A stretch of 64,000 bases of DNA from Cavenderia fasciculata (taxonomy: Eukaryota; Evosea; Eumycetozoa; Acytosteliales; Cavenderiaceae). The stretch lies in the NCBI RefSeq assembly GCF_000203815.1, contig NW_004457723.1:682001-746000 (forward strand), written 5' to 3'. Of this stretch, positions 13,301 to 25,667 are shown one piece after another. The position numbers and the translations under genes were made by a program. Each line of letters starts with the position of its first letter. The stretch's first letter is position 1. Under the pieces are notes generated by a model. That model worked only from the letters and a program-made list of their open reading frames with translations. It searched no databases and was not told the DNA's origin.

Positions 13301-14178
13301 CAGGCACACAGATAATCACATCGCCATTTTTAGTTGACAAAAGTAAATTTCTTCCAAATACCACCAAATTGATATTTGATGGAGACTACAACTGCCCTCT
13401 CAATGGGCTACTTTCACCTACACTTGTAAAAATATTATTACTTGGAAAATTTAATCAACCAATCAAACAAGGTGATATTCCTCGACTAGCTGAAACATTG
13501 ATATTTGGACCATCATTTAATAGTGAAATTGAACCCAGGTGTTTACAAAATAATTCCCTAAAAGTAGTTGTTTTTGGTAGATCATTTAATCACCAAATAT
13601 CTGTTGGGCATGGTACATATTGGTCAGGTGGCCCTTTCAACAAGTCCAGATATTTTCCTTCCAGGCCTACCATTAATATAACCACTGATATTTGGAATCA
13701 AGAAAAAGAGTCAAATATCTTTTCAAAGAATTCAAAAGAGGAGTATAAACGAATTAATATTTACCATACTGGGAGATTAAATGTACATTACATAGACACT
13801 ATCAATTCATTTACAAAAGTTTATTTGGAATCTAAAATCATTTTGACAATTGGTGAAAAATGTTATGGAATTGGAGAAATTAAAAGAGAAATCAATTTAT
13901 TATCATGGAAGAATAATGATATTGAATTCAAGATGGATTTAAAAGATGTTAGTGTCATATCATTTGTAGAGTCTTCAATTTATCAACATTTATTTTATCA
14001 AATTGAAAAGAAAATATTTAAAGAAATGAATCAAGTGGATTTGGATGGACATGTCGTTGATGGATATCCATTAAAAGATATGGAGCAATTATTTGAATTG
14101 GACAATGATAATATTCATCAAATATTTCAGCATAATAATCAATATTTAAATATTAGATTTATTCCATTTCCAAATTAA
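10367..14178 (+). CDS. FNIP-repeat protein kinase, fnk family (1178 aa)
   Basis: Exons: 10367-12184, 12258-12469, 12551-12911, 12970-13046, 13110-14178. About 20 tandem FNIP/IP22 repeats of 22 residues (pattern LPSSLQSLKFG-x3-NQPLSVGV) fill residues 20-470. A protein kinase domain follows: VAIK-type lysine in VYKEID (about K610), catalytic loop HLDIKPLNLF (D724, K726, N729), GDFG (D742), and a GTQGYYPPE activation-segment end. The glycine loop is poor (no GxGxxG). After the kinase more degenerate FNIP repeats appear (about 13375-13600), then an unrecognised tail. Dictyostelids have a known fnk family of FNIP-repeat kinases; a kinase placed between two repeat blocks is worth noting. The substrate is unknown. 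FNIP repeats are thought to mediate protein binding. Confidence 0.85.
10430..11775 (+). repeat. Tandem 66-bp FNIP coding repeats
   Basis: About 20 copies of a 66-nt unit (TTACCATCATCATTACAATC and its continuation) differ by a few bases each. The DNA-level similarity suggests ongoing unequal exchange or conversion. Antisense frames stay open because the unit is a multiple of three; they are not genes. Confidence 0.9.
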
Positions 14179-14681
14179 TGGAAATACAAAAATAAAAAAC
14201 ATCTTTTTTCCTTGAAGAATTTTCAAGCTATTTTTTTTAAAAAACAACAATGTTATTATTACTTGTTTCGAAATTAATAAACATAGATCATAAACTAGAA
14301 TCTAGTAGTATATATAACCAATCTTGGGAAAAGATTCAAAAGAAAGAGGTCTGAAAACCCCCAAACGGATTTTTTAAACTCTGAATTATTTTTGATCAGG
14401 TTTTGTTGGATATCGATCAAACCTAGTCCACTCTTTAGCCAACTACGAGTAAAACCAGAATACAGCAAAAAGAATGAAATCCATCCGAAACACGGCAAAA
14501 AGTGTGGACCAGGTGAACTGGAAAAAAAAAAAAAAAACTGGAACAGATTTTTTAAAATTATTGTTTTGGTGATCCAGTTTTCTTGGAAATCAACCAAACC
14601 TAGTTCTTTCGATAGCCAACTACGAGTAAAACCAGAATACAGCAAAAAGAATGAAATCCATCCGAAACACGGCAAAAAGTG
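14179..14681. repeat. Duplicated 3' flank of the tRNA-Ala gene
   Basis: A 72-bp sequence is present twice without a mismatch, at 14437-14508 and 14614-14685 (offset 177). Weaker similarity runs upstream to a shared GATTTTTTAAA at about 14367 and 14545. On the minus strand each copy starts with TCCACAC, and in the tRNA-proximal copy TCCA is the 3' end of the tRNA. The rest of this interval holds no gene; the long ORFs here are by-products of the duplication. Confidence 0.85.
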
Positions 14682-14754
14682 TGGACTAGAAGGGTATCGA
14701 TCCCTTTACCTCTCGCATGCTAAGCGAGCGCTCTACCATCTGAGCTACAAGCCC
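14682..14754 (-). tRNA. tRNA-Ala (anticodon AGC)
   Basis: Read on the minus strand this is 73 nt with discriminator A. The acceptor arm GGGCTTG/CTAGTCC has G3:U70, the alanine identity pair, and one T6:T67 mismatch. The D arm is GCTC AGATGGTA GAGC, the anticodon stem is GCTCGC / GCGAG around loop TTAGCAT, and the T arm is AAGGG ATCGATA CCCTT. The A box TAGCTCAGATGG and B box GATCGATAC fit pol III consensus. No intron is present. A TTTTT terminator lies three bases past the 3' end. Dictyostelid tRNA genes are the insertion targets of TRE retrotransposons, which makes the duplicated downstream flank of interest. Confidence 0.95.
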
Positions 14755-15945
14755 AATTTTTTGGATGAGATCAAAAACAGTTTCGCGGTATTTATACCGC
14801 CAACAAAAATACATATTGTCCCAGTTTACAAATGGAATATATATGTCGCATATCATTTAGCAATCTAGCTCGGAGATATTGTTCGTTGAATGATTCATCT
14901 CTTTGGTCAGGTAGATTAGAACCAGTGTTGCAGGATCAAGTTGAATTAATAATTATTTATGATGGCAAGTCAAACAACAATCCCTTTCCTCTGGCACGCC
15001 ATTTTTTTTAAGGGAGTGTTGCATTTACAGCCAGTAAAATAAACCGATCTTTTTAAACTGATATTTTCTGAAGAATTAATTTGTCAGACTTACAATAACA
15101 ATCATGCAAGGCGATAATGAAATGAAGGAAATTCATAACAATAGTTCAAAGAGTAGTTTTTGCAGGGACGAAAAGAATCAAGTATTACATCATGTCGAAT
15201 CTATCTGTTTAATTGCTCCTTGGAAAAGGGCGAGCATGTTGACAACGCTAATAGTAATTCTATTCAAGACAAAAGAGATCATGAATTTTTTGAAGTAATA
15301 GCAACAACAATGACAAGGGTATTGGTCGGAAAGAAAGTCAACTAAAAATGGTATTGACAGGTTTAATCGTTTGTATTCAATCTGTCTGGTGCATATAATA
15401 TCTTTGATGGATGCAGTCAGAAAGTCTTGGAAAGGATTTTGAATTGGTTTTTTTTTCCCAATACTGAATTATTATTTTTTTAACCAAAAAATAAATGAAC
15501 AAAAATCCTAGGAGAGACAACCAATAAATCTATTATTGAATTGGCAAAAGATTCCAACAATTTGAATTAATGACTCTATAGGTTCAATAGTGGAAAAAGA
15601 AAAAAAAGGAAAGAAAAAGAAAAATATTACTTGTACTTCAATGGAACTTTTTCTGACCATCTCTGAGACATTCCTGATAAGTGTAATCATTAACCAAAGG
15701 GGGATGAACATCTAAAAGATTTATAGTGCCTTGGGCAAAAAATAGTTGTATAATCATTCAATAATAAATCGATCAATGAATTTTGGTAGATTAGAACATT
15801 TAATATAAAAATAAAAAAAGCATTTTCCACCCCTTTTTAATTTCATTGATACTTTTCGTACTTTGGCTTGAAAGTTCATTTTATTTGTTATAAACAGAGA
15901 ACCAACATGAACAGCAAACCAACAACAAAATAAAAGAAAAGAGAT
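14755..15945. other. 1.2-kb region between tRNA and the RING gene, no clear gene
   Basis: Base composition at 14860-15400 is less AT-skewed than ordinary spacer and several short open stretches occur (for example a run reading NLARRYCSLNDSSLWSGR near 14864), but each is stopped quickly and no splice model joins them. It may be a decayed gene. The last 450 bp are normal AT-rich spacer. Confidence 0.35.
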
Positions 15946-16266
15946 ATGCTAACTAATAATGATACTATGACGTCGATTAGCAACAATAGTAGTAGTAGTA
16001 CTAGTAGCAACACTAGCACAAATAACCAACAGAATCTGAATCATCATACTCCAAGTCGAACCAACAATCCAACCGTTCAATTAAGGATATCAAAGAAACC
16101 GACCATATCTCTATCAATTGCAAATACATTGTCGTCTTCTTCTTCATTGTCCAACAACAACAACAACAACAACAACACTATAGTTACAAGCAGATCGTCT
16201 ATCAATGATAAACCAACTACAAAGATTTCATTGTTGAATAATAATAATCATAACAACAATAATACC

Positions 16267-16321
<55 letters not shown>

Positions 16322-19116
16322 TTAGTAGTAGTAGGATACCCGCAAAGACATTTACATCTACACCAAAGCTATCACTCAACAACAACTTACAAACAAACAT
16401 AGCTAGTAATAGTACTACTAGTAGTAATAAGGTTACACCACCTACTGTGAATAGTCCACTTTCGACCAATTCTCCACAACCTCTGATTCAACCTACTACT
16501 ACTTCTACTCCTCCACTTAAACAAACACCCGGAACGACTCGACTTTCACTCAAAGGTACATCTACGCAGACAAAGCAGTGGAATAATACACCTAATAATA
16601 ACAATAACAACAACAATGTTGTTTCTAGTAATGGTATTAAAGGTAATACTATACCCACACCTATACTTATACCTCAACCTACGACAATGGCTCCAACGAT
16701 GACATCAGCTGCTTTGATACTCGAAACCACAACACCTCTTAATAACAGCGATGAAGATGAATTTGAATGGGATCTCACAGATTTATCTCAACAATCAACA
16801 GCAACGATAGCTAGTACATGTTCGACAGTTATACCTAATAGTTTTGACGAAACACTATTACAACAAGAACAAAATCAACCAACTACATCCACTACATCAA
16901 CTACGACATCTACTACGACAACACCTGCTGCTACTACATCCACTACATCAACTACTACCACAACATCATCATCAACAACATCTAGGCATACCGATTTTCA
17001 AAATACCAATTCAAACAATTCCAATATAAATAATAATCAAATAGCGCATCAACCAATAATACAACCGATACAACAACAACAACAACAACAACAACCAATT
17101 CAAATACAAAATAATAATATTAATAATGGTCAATCTGAAATTATAAACTCTGCCATCACAACAACAACAACAACAACAACATTACCTAATCCACCTCAAT
17201 CATTAAAATCCATTTTAAATAATCATTTTCAGCAACCATCACCTCCACCATCACCTCAAAAGCCCAAACCACCACCACAACAACCCAAACTATTATTTCA
17301 AGCTAGTACAATAGCTGCACCAACAACGACATTAGAAGTTAAAAAAAGAAAACAAGAAATAGTTCAAGAAGAAGATGATGGAGATTGTTCAATTTGTTTG
17401 GAATTATTTTATTCATCATCAAATCCCAAGGAAGATCATGGAGCTGTTGCATTAAAGTGTGGACACGTTTTTGGTAAAAAGTGTATCAATATATGGATCA
17501 GTGATAAAAAGACTTGTCCAATATGCAAGAGAAAATCACTTTCCAAAGATGTTTTGACACTTTTTTTGCAACCTGGTACACGACAGATTTCACTAAACGA
17601 AGAGACTATCAAATTGAGAAACCAACTAGCACTATTGGAAAAGGAGAAAATGTCACTCAAGAAAAAGAATACAGCATTAAAATCAATTATTGAACAAAAG
17701 AATATTCCTCAACTATTTTCAAACAATCGTAATCCAAATGAAGCCATTGTAAGACCATACCAAATGTCTGCGCAGTCATCGGCTCATAGAGTATCTAAAC
17801 AATTGGCAGCTGTATTGCCACCTTTAAAAACAACTCCATTATCCTTTTCATCCTCGTCCACGTCCAGCTCCAACTCACCACTTGCCATTACACCTATAAA
17901 TAATAATCAATCATTTAGTGTCGATGGTAGTCTAAATGGAGACCATACAATCAAATTTGAACCACTCTCCTATGTCAAACTCAAAGGAGCCAATGTATTT
18001 GATTACTCTAAAGGTTTTGGTATCATTGTAACTAGTTATTCAAAAAGTTATGATGAATTTTGTCTTGTAACCATCTCTTCCTTGGATTCAAATACTTCAG
18101 ATTTTATTCCAAGAGTTCATAAAGAGTAAATAAGAAAAAAAACAAAAAACAAATAATAATGTTTTATTAATTTATTTATTCTTTATTTTTTATTTAGTAT
18201 TATAAGAGATGTTAAAGTTAATTATCATAATCAAGCAATAGTATGTTCAGTATCACAAGACAAGACAGTTAAACTTTTCAACATTCATACAAAGAGTTTG
18301 GTTTGTAACTATACTCTTGATGTTGCGGGTAGATCATGTGAATTTGATCGTACAGATCCAAATATTTTCTATGCATCTGGTGATAAAACAACCTTTGTTT
18401 TTGATATTAGAAATACCTTTAAACCAACAGGATCATTTGATTCACCAACAACGCTGGGATTAACAACATATAGATTATTATGTCAACCAAATGCTGAAAG
18501 TCAACCAACACCACCACTTTCAGCTGGTTCACAAACTGGAGAAACTGGTCTTTTTGTTGCAAACAATGATTTAACCTATTGGAATATTGGTATTCAAAAT
18601 AATATAAATGAAATGACAGACAATGATAATAATAATAATAATAATAATGTAATTACAAGACCTTATCCACTTGGATTTAAAGGTCAATGTATAGATGTTG
18701 GCTATGACCCAATATCAACCAATTATTTTGCAACCTTTAGAAGTACACCTGGATACCCTAAAAATAGTCATTTTATTTTTAAACATTTGGGCAAGGGATA
18801 TACTCAACCCATCAAAACCATCTATACCGACTCTGTGCAATCATCATTGTCACGGTCCATCATTTTCACCTCTTCGAATCGAAATCACAACAATCACAAT
18901 GACCCATCGGAAAAGATGTGTTACACGGCATCGAGCAACGAGTTGATCAAAGGTGTCAATATTTGGAATGTACATACTGGACGATTGACACAATCCATCA
19001 AAACAGGTGACACTCCATGTGACCTTTTATTTTTTAATCATCATCAACAAGAAGAATTCCTCTTGACATTATCACCTCAAATGCTTCATGTATTTAAAAA
19101 TAATCCACAATCATAA
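15946..19116 (+). CDS. RFWD3-like RING finger / WD-repeat E3 ubiquitin ligase (1032 aa)
   Basis: Two exons, 15946-18125 and 18198-19116 (donor GTAAAT, acceptor TTTAG). The first 470 residues are low complexity (Asn, Thr, Ser, Gln tracts). A RING finger follows at about 481-530: CSIC, then CGHVFGKKC, then CPIC, closely resembling the RFWD3 pattern CGHLFGYRC. A coiled coil (residues about 545-585) comes next, and the C-terminus is a WD40 propeller (DVKVNYHNQAIVCSVSQDKTVKLFN starts one clear blade; see about 18200-18290). In animals RFWD3 ubiquitylates RPA and RAD51 at stalled forks and crosslinks. The order RING, coiled coil, WD40 is diagnostic. The acidic DEDEFEWDL patch near residue 270 could be a binding motif; that is inference. 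Confidence 0.85.
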
Positions 19117-19424
19117 TTATATAATAAAGATAAAGAGATTAGTTGAATTTAATTATTTATAACTAATCCAATAAATCAATCCAAACCAAGTCAATCAAAT
19201 CAATCATAATTATTTCCTTTTTTTTTTTTGAGCGTCAAAAAAAAAACATCGTCGATTGCCCTATTTTGTGAATCATTCTGATAACAAGTTAGATATCTAG
19301 TTTTAAAATATCTTACTCTCATACTTGTATTACTACGTCCTTTCTTTATATTTGTTGTAGCAAAGTTTGTAGTTTTATAAAGTAAAAGAGAGAGAGAGAA
19401 GAGAGAGATAGATTGTTTCAAAAA
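19117..19424. other. Short intergenic spacer
   Basis: About 300 bp of AT-rich spacer between two genes in the same direction; it ends in an AG-rich leader (AGAGAGAGAGAAG) just before the TOG gene start. No gene seen. Confidence 0.7.
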
Positions 19425-22400
19425 ATGACAGTAGGAGGAGTTGGTAGTTATAATTGGACTGTTCAAAGTGCAAATGCAGCAGCAACATCAACTATAGCAA
19501 AGATAAAGTCAAAAGACTTTAAAGATAGAATGACGGGTTATGAAGAGATGTTGCACATGTTTATGACGTTGCCCGATACCAACGCTCCCGAGTTTTCTCG
19601 TCTATCACCTGCCTTTGAAAAGATCCTCTTGCCCGATCCGATGGCAACCAACAAGGAAAAAGGACTTCAAGTGTTATTAGTATTCCTAGATAGAGCTTCA
19701 TTCCTTCAAAATCCTTCAACTCCTCAACAGTATGTACTAAAAGGAAAAGAAAACAAAAAGACATTGACTCTACATACATTTGCTCATTCTTATTTCTCTT
19801 TTTAGATACTTTATTGATTTATGTAATGGTATAATTGAAAATGGATTATCAGGTAGAGATACTATAAAAGCAAAGGCTATAGATTGTATATTAATGATTG
19901 TTGAAATCATAGGTCCCGATATTATTTTGGTATGTTGGCAACAACAAAAAAAAAAGATAGAGAGAGAGGTCAATCAGCTGATATTAACTTGTTTTAAATT
20001 TGTTTAGCCTGTAATATTATCAAGTTGTTCACATAAAGTATACAAGATTGCAACGTATTCAGTGTTTACAATCAAAGAGATTGTTAGACAATTTGGAACG
20101 TCGATATTGAGTAGTGCACAAATCGATGCCATCCAGGTGCAACTGTCATTGGCATTTGAGTATCAAATCAAAGAGGTTAGGGCTGAAGCGTTGACTTTGG
20201 CAACCGAGTTGTATGCATGGCTTGGTGATACAGTACTCAGTCACCTCAAATCATTGCGTCCAGCTCAACTTAAAGAACTAGAGACTGCAATTCAACAAAT
20301 CAACAAAAATGTAGCTCCAACACCTTTGAGAACTATTAGAAATAATAGACCTAAATCTGGATCCAATGGTACTAGTACGAATACTGGATCACCTGCAGTA
20401 CCAACAATGAGTTTTTCACCTCAATCTCCAAATTCACCAACTCTTGCTTCTCAAACCAACACTACAACTGTATCACCACCACCACCATCTCAACCATTAC
20501 AACCATCACAACCATCACCAAATGGAAAGAAATCATCTGGTATACCATTACCACCATCTGGATTAAATCCAAATCAACAAATACAATCAAACATTGCAAC
20601 AACCATGTCATCATCTCCAACTTCATCGACATCATCCAATTCCTCATTGTCATCACTCAATGATAGTATGCAAATTAAATTGAGTGATTTCTATAAAATG
20701 TCAGAGGAATCGAGTTGGAGTGCCAGAAAACATGCAATTACCGATGTATTTATACCATTAATATCACACGACAAGATGTCATTGTTGGGAGACAAAGACT
20801 ATGCCAAAATATCATCCACCTTGGCCAAACTCCTAGGTGATAACAACTTGTTTGTAGTCCTAACTTGTATCAATGCTCTCGAACTTTTGGTTAAAAAATT
20901 ATCAAAAGATATTTTCTTTAATCATATTATTGTATTAGTACCAATTATGGTAAGAAAACAAAAGAATATATATACAAAAGAGGAGAAGTATATAATTAAT
21001 CAATTTTTATTTTTATTAGTTGGATAGTTTTAAAGAAAAAAGACCACAATTATGTGATTCAATTCATGCCTGCTTAAATACTATAATGGATAAACAATTA
21101 CAAATCAATGATGTCATGGACTTTATATTAGAGATTTTACTAAATAGTAAAGTGTCCAAACTAAGATATGAAATTTTGTTTTGGTTTAAAAGATTGATTT
21201 TAAATTCTAATCAAATGTTGTATAAAAATGAATTACCAATTATTATTAATGCTTTATTTATGGTAAGAAAGAAAAAGAAAAAAAAGTTAAATTATACTAT
21301 ATTAATTAATTTATTTATTTTTTAGATTTTAATTGATGAACCACCAAAAGAAAATAGAGATATCTGTCTTGTAAATATATGTACAATTTATTTAATTTTT
21401 GGAGAACAAGAGGTTATACCATTATTGGAACAATCAGGTTGTGATGAAGCAACATTAAACATTATCAAGGAAGGGACAAAAGATATAGTTTTCCCTTCTC
21501 ATTGGTCAAGATCTAAAAAGGAAGGTTCACCACTTCAATTTTCTCCAAATTCAACATTTAAATCTAAAATACCAAGTCCTATTACTCCAAATAACAACAA
21601 CAATAACAACAATAACAATAACAACAATAACAACAAAACAAATGGGATTTCTCCTACTACATCTGACAAGACCTATTTAAATATTTCACAATATAGAAAT
21701 GCAAGAGCATCTTCTATAGTATCAAATAATAATAATAATAATTTGAATTTGGTAACAGGAGATTCAAACAAATTATTAAAAGATTTACAATCAGAGATTG
21801 ATCTATTTACACAAAAGATGAATATAAAGATAAAAACACTTACCAAGACTGTTCAAGAGGAAAATGAAAAGGAACAGGCAAAGGTAAAGGCCAACAACAA
21901 TAATAATAATAATAATAACGCACCAAATCAAATTGCCATCCCACAACAACAGGATAATAATCAACACAATACAACTCAAGATACCAAGTTTTTTGAAACC
22001 TTGAATATGGAACTTTCCAAAGAATTACAAATGGAAAAATCTAAAAACAAGGACCTATTACAAAAATTAAATGAAATGGAATCAATCATATTTGGTAAAG
22101 AAAAAGACAAAAGAAAAAGAACAAAAAGAATAACTTTGCTAATTATTCTTTTTTTATTTATTTATTAGATATTCAAACAGAGAATAATGAATTTAAAGAA
22201 CAATCAAAATCAAATGTAGAGAAATTGGAATTTCAAAAAGAAGAGATTGAAGAATTGAATGAAATGTTGTTTAGTGAGGAACAAATGAGAGAAGAGCTGA
22301 TGGATGAAATTGATAGACTTAAAGGCAGCACTATTACAGTGGGTTCCATCTCTGACCCCAATCGATTCCTTGTTGAAGTGCCAAAGCACCTCATTGAAAC

Positions 22401-22488
22401 TTTACCACTTGATGAATTGGAATTATTCGAAGAAGTATATATGGAGAATCTTCGTATCATTCGAGAAGCAAAGAAACTTCATCAATAA
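19425..22488 (+). CDS. Two-TOG-domain, coiled-coil microtubule-associated protein (900 aa)
   Basis: Six exons: 19425-19729, 19806-19929, 20008-20949, 21020-21262, 21326-22094, 22169-22488. Residues 1-250 form HEAT-like TOG repeats (KSKDFKDRMTGYEEML; HKVYKIATYSVFTIKEIVRQFG; VRAEALTLATELYAWLG). A Ser/Pro/Gln-rich linker follows, and a second TOG array begins at SEESSWSARKHAITDVFIPLI (about residue 425). Asn-rich linkers and a coiled coil (ELSKELQMEKSKNKDLLQKL and later) close the protein. Two TOGs plus a coiled coil and about 900 residues is the layout of yeast Stu2, not the five-TOG DdCP224/XMAP215 form. The likely role is tubulin binding and control of microtubule growth at plus ends or centrosomes. 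A CLASP-like role is the alternative. Confidence 0.8.
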
Positions 22489-22558
22489 ACCGCGTAAACC
22501 GTAAACTTCAAACTACAATAATTATTTATTGTTTTATTTATTTTTTTGTAAAGTTTGA

Positions 22559-23185
22559 TTAATCACTACTACTTGAACCATCAACAATAAATGGACCATT
22601 CTTACCAGGAGTATTACAACCCATTCTTTGATTGGCACTCCATGCACCGCAGTAAGTGTTGTATTGGAAGTTCTTGCCGCCAGTGGGTGAGCCACTGCAG
22701 GAAGCGTCGTTGCCAAATTGTTGAGCCTCGGCCATATTTTGGTTCTTGGCGCATGAAAAGATGGCGTAGCCGTCTTGTGGTCTATCGGCGTCATAGACGA
22801 TGCATTTGCCAGTCGTGTAGAATCCAGTATAGTAGATGGTCTGGTTACACTTTCCCCATGCATTGTCATAGCTGACCCACCAGTAACTGTTTGTTGGGAA
22901 CACAACATCATCGATATTGGCCATCGAGTAGGTTGTACCATTATAGTCTTGACCAATCTTGTAATTGTCAGAGTGCAAGTAGACACCACAGTCACTAAAG
23001 TCATAGACTCTCTTCTCTGCCACATTATTTCTAACAACCCATTTCTCCATACCAAAACAATAGTCTGGTAGAATAAACTCTTCAACTCCTTGTGATGATA
23101 TTGATAAATATAATTGTCCTTCTGTAACTGATAATGTCATCATCATGATAACCATCATAGTTGCCAATACTAAATAGTTATACAT
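22559..23185 (-). CDS. Small secreted cysteine-rich protein, unknown function (208 aa)
   Basis: Single exon. The N-terminus MYNYLVLATMMVIMMMTLSVTEG is a strong signal peptide with likely cleavage near residue 23. The mature part is rich in Tyr, Gly, Asn and Trp and has about ten cysteines spread through it, which suggests an extracellular disulphide-bonded fold. NxT sequons (NQT, NGT) are possible glycosylation sites. No family was recognised. It converges tail to tail on the TOG gene with about 70 bp between stops. The other long frames over this interval are antisense shadows. Confidence 0.75.
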   Translation of the reverse strand: MYNYLVLATMMVIMMMTLSVTEGQLYLSISSQGVEEFILPDYCFGMEKWVVRNNVAEKRVYDFSDCGVYLHSDNYKIGQDYNGTTYSMANIDDVVFPTNSYWWVSYDNAWGKCNQTIYYTGFYTTGKCIVYDADRPQDGYAIFSCAKNQNMAEAQQFGNDASCSGSPTGGKNFQYNTYCGAWSANQRMGCNTPGKNGPFIVDGSSSSD

Positions 23186-23997
23186 TTTTAATTATCTGTT
23201 TGTTTGTTTGCTAGGTGATTAAAAAGAAAGAGGAATAAGAAAAATAACAACATCATCTCTCTCTCGCGACCTCTCTCTCTCACTCACTCGGAAGTAGTTA
23301 CGAATAGCGCGGATCTCTCACTCTATTCATAAGGATTCATCGAGGTGATTAAGTTATTTTGAGTGATCCACCAAAATATCTGGATTGCTTTAAAAATTTT
23401 ATAATAATCATAATATCCTCTCTACAATGAATAAAATTCGTTGTGTACAAACCTTAAAGTTTACATGTATCCTTTAACAATCTTGTTATTCATAACTGAT
23501 TTGGTTGATGTAGGTAGTATGTAGATCTGTTTTACAAGATATATAATATATCTCTGCTGACAAAACCTTATCGATGAGCTTGGAAAACTTGGAGGGGGAA
23601 AGACCTTTTTGGTTTTTTTTTTTTTTTTTTTTCTATTTTTTTTTGAATAACGACAAACTTTTGAAAACATTGAAGGAGAAAATTTAAAGGGATAATAGTA
23701 TTAGTAGTAGTAAGAATAGGATAGAGTTTTGATAGATAGAGTATACAAGTACACAGACAGATATAGTTTTAAAAAGAATATATAGACCATTTCTTTTTTT
23801 TAAACTTTTTGTAGTCATATCATCAATTTTCGATTTAGGCGCCAACATTATCATCACATCATCTCCTTCCTTCTTCATCTTCTTCTTCTTCTCCTCTTCT
23901 TTTTGTCAAATTGCGATAAGATTGATCGACAAGTTATAATAACCTTGGAGTAATCGAATCGAATCGAATCGAATAGACAAATCAACCAATCATCATC
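23186..23997. other. 0.8-kb divergent promoter region
   Basis: Lies between the secreted-protein gene and CK2. It contains CT-rich tracts (about 23255-23290), a poly-T run (about 23618-23632) and a pentanucleotide repeat of GAATC (about 23955-23974) just upstream of the CK2 start. No gene seen. Confidence 0.6.
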
Positions 23998-25298
23998 ATG
24001 TCTAGTCACTCAAAGAAAAACAAGAATCGTATCTTGAGAAACAAAGCAAGAATATACTGCGATGCAAACTATAACAAACCAAAAGACTATTGGAACTATG
24101 AAGCTTTAGTAGTTGAATGGGGGTAAATATACATACAACAACTAAACTACGATGAAATATTTCATATGATACGTATATATTAATCATTTATTATTATTTA
24201 TTATTAAATCTTTTCTTTTAGTCAACAAGATGATTATGAAATTGTTAGAAAGATTGGTAGAGGAAAATACTCTGAAGTATTTGAAGGATTCAATCTAAAG
24301 ACCAACGATAAATGTGTCATTAAAGTACTCAAGCCAGTCAAGAAAAAGAAGATCAAGAGAGAGATCAAGATTCTTCAAAACCTTAGTGGAGGACCAAACA
24401 TTATCAAGTTGTTGGATGTTGTACGTGACCCACAATCAAAAACACCAAGTCTTATCTGCGAATATATCAACAACACCGACTTTAAACATCTTGCACCAAC
24501 CCTTACAGATTTTGATGTCAGATATTATATATTGGAATTGTTGCATGCTCTCGATTACTGTCACTCTAATGGTATCATGCATCGTGACGTCAAGCCAAGC
24601 AACGTCATGATTGATCATCAAAAGAGAAAATTGTATCTTATCGATTGGGGTCTTGCCGAATTCTATCATCCAAATCAAGATTATAACGTTAGAGTAGCTT
24701 CAAGACCATACAAGGGTCCAGAACTTCTCGTCGATATGGAAGATTATGATTATAGTTTGGATATGTGGAGTCTTGGTTGTATGTTTGCTGGAATGGTAAG
24801 AAAAAAGAAAAAGAAAAAACAAGAAAAGAAAAGAAAAGAAAGGCAAATAATTAATTAAATTGATTGTTGTTTCTATTTATTTTATTTAGTTATTCCAAAA
24901 GGATCCATTCTTCCACGGACACGATAATATTGATCAATTAGTTAAAATAGTCAAAGTTTTGGGAACTGAAGATTTCTATGCCTATTTACAGAAATATGGA
25001 ATCGTCATTGATAATACTTTACAAAATATTTTAGGAAAGTAAGTAAATCATATCAATGAATAATTATTATTAGATAGACAGATAAATTAATTTATTCTTT
25101 TTTTTGTTTTTTTATAGACATCCAAAGAAACCATGGGCTAAATTTATTACCCACGAAAACAAGAACCTTGCTGTTCCAGAGGCCATTGACTTTTTGGATA
25201 AATTATTGAGATATGATCCAGCTGAAAGATTAACAACCAAGGAAGCTATGGAACACCCATACTTTAAGTTATTAGTACACCCACACAACAATATTTAA
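23998..25298 (+). CDS. casK: Casein kinase 2 catalytic subunit alpha (342 aa)
   Basis: Four exons: 23998-24122, 24222-24795, 24890-25038, 25118-25298. It carries the full CK2-alpha set: [12 protein letters not shown] glycine loop, [18 protein letters not shown] basic cluster, [10 protein letters not shown] catalytic loop, DWG in place of DFG (a CK2 hallmark), and [19 protein letters not shown] at the end. The N-terminal segment [12 protein letters not shown] that packs on the activation loop is also present. CK2 is a constitutive acidophilic Ser/Thr kinase of nucleus and cytosol. The length fits the catalytic core without the long animal C-terminal tail. The symbol follows Dictyostelium usage for the orthologue. 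Confidence 0.96.
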
Positions 25299-25667
25299 AC
25301 AACAAATACAACAAGTAGCAACAACAACAACCAAGCAATATTAGTAGTAACACCACACCATACACAAAAGACAACTAGAACCATGAACAACAATATAACA
25401 ACTAGAATTAAAATTATACCAATAACTTTTTCATTATCAATTAACTTTTCCATAAAAAAAAAAAAAGCAAGTCCCTCTTAAATTTGAAAATAATAAATCA
25501 AAATATTTTAAAAACATTAAATATTATTATTATTATTATTAAACATCCCTTTCCAAAAGGATGATCTTTTTACCAAGTTTTATTTCCCCACAAAGTATTT
25601 ATATATTATATGATCCCACAAAATTATTTCCATTTATATATCTATCTATCTATTTCCAATTCATTTT
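25299..25667. other. 3' spacer between convergent genes
   Basis: About 370 bp of A-rich sequence with ACAACA-rich 3' UTR-like text after CK2, AATAAA-like hexamers and a TATC repeat (about 25640-25652). No gene seen. Confidence 0.6.

Noticed and set aside
14295-14868. ORFs on both strands with duplicated peptide blocks
   Set aside because: They are created by the 72-bp direct duplication next to the tRNA and run through the tRNA itself.
22534-23085. Second minus-strand ORF overlapping the secreted protein
   Set aside because: Lacks a signal peptide and runs in a shifted frame of a gene with a better coding pattern.
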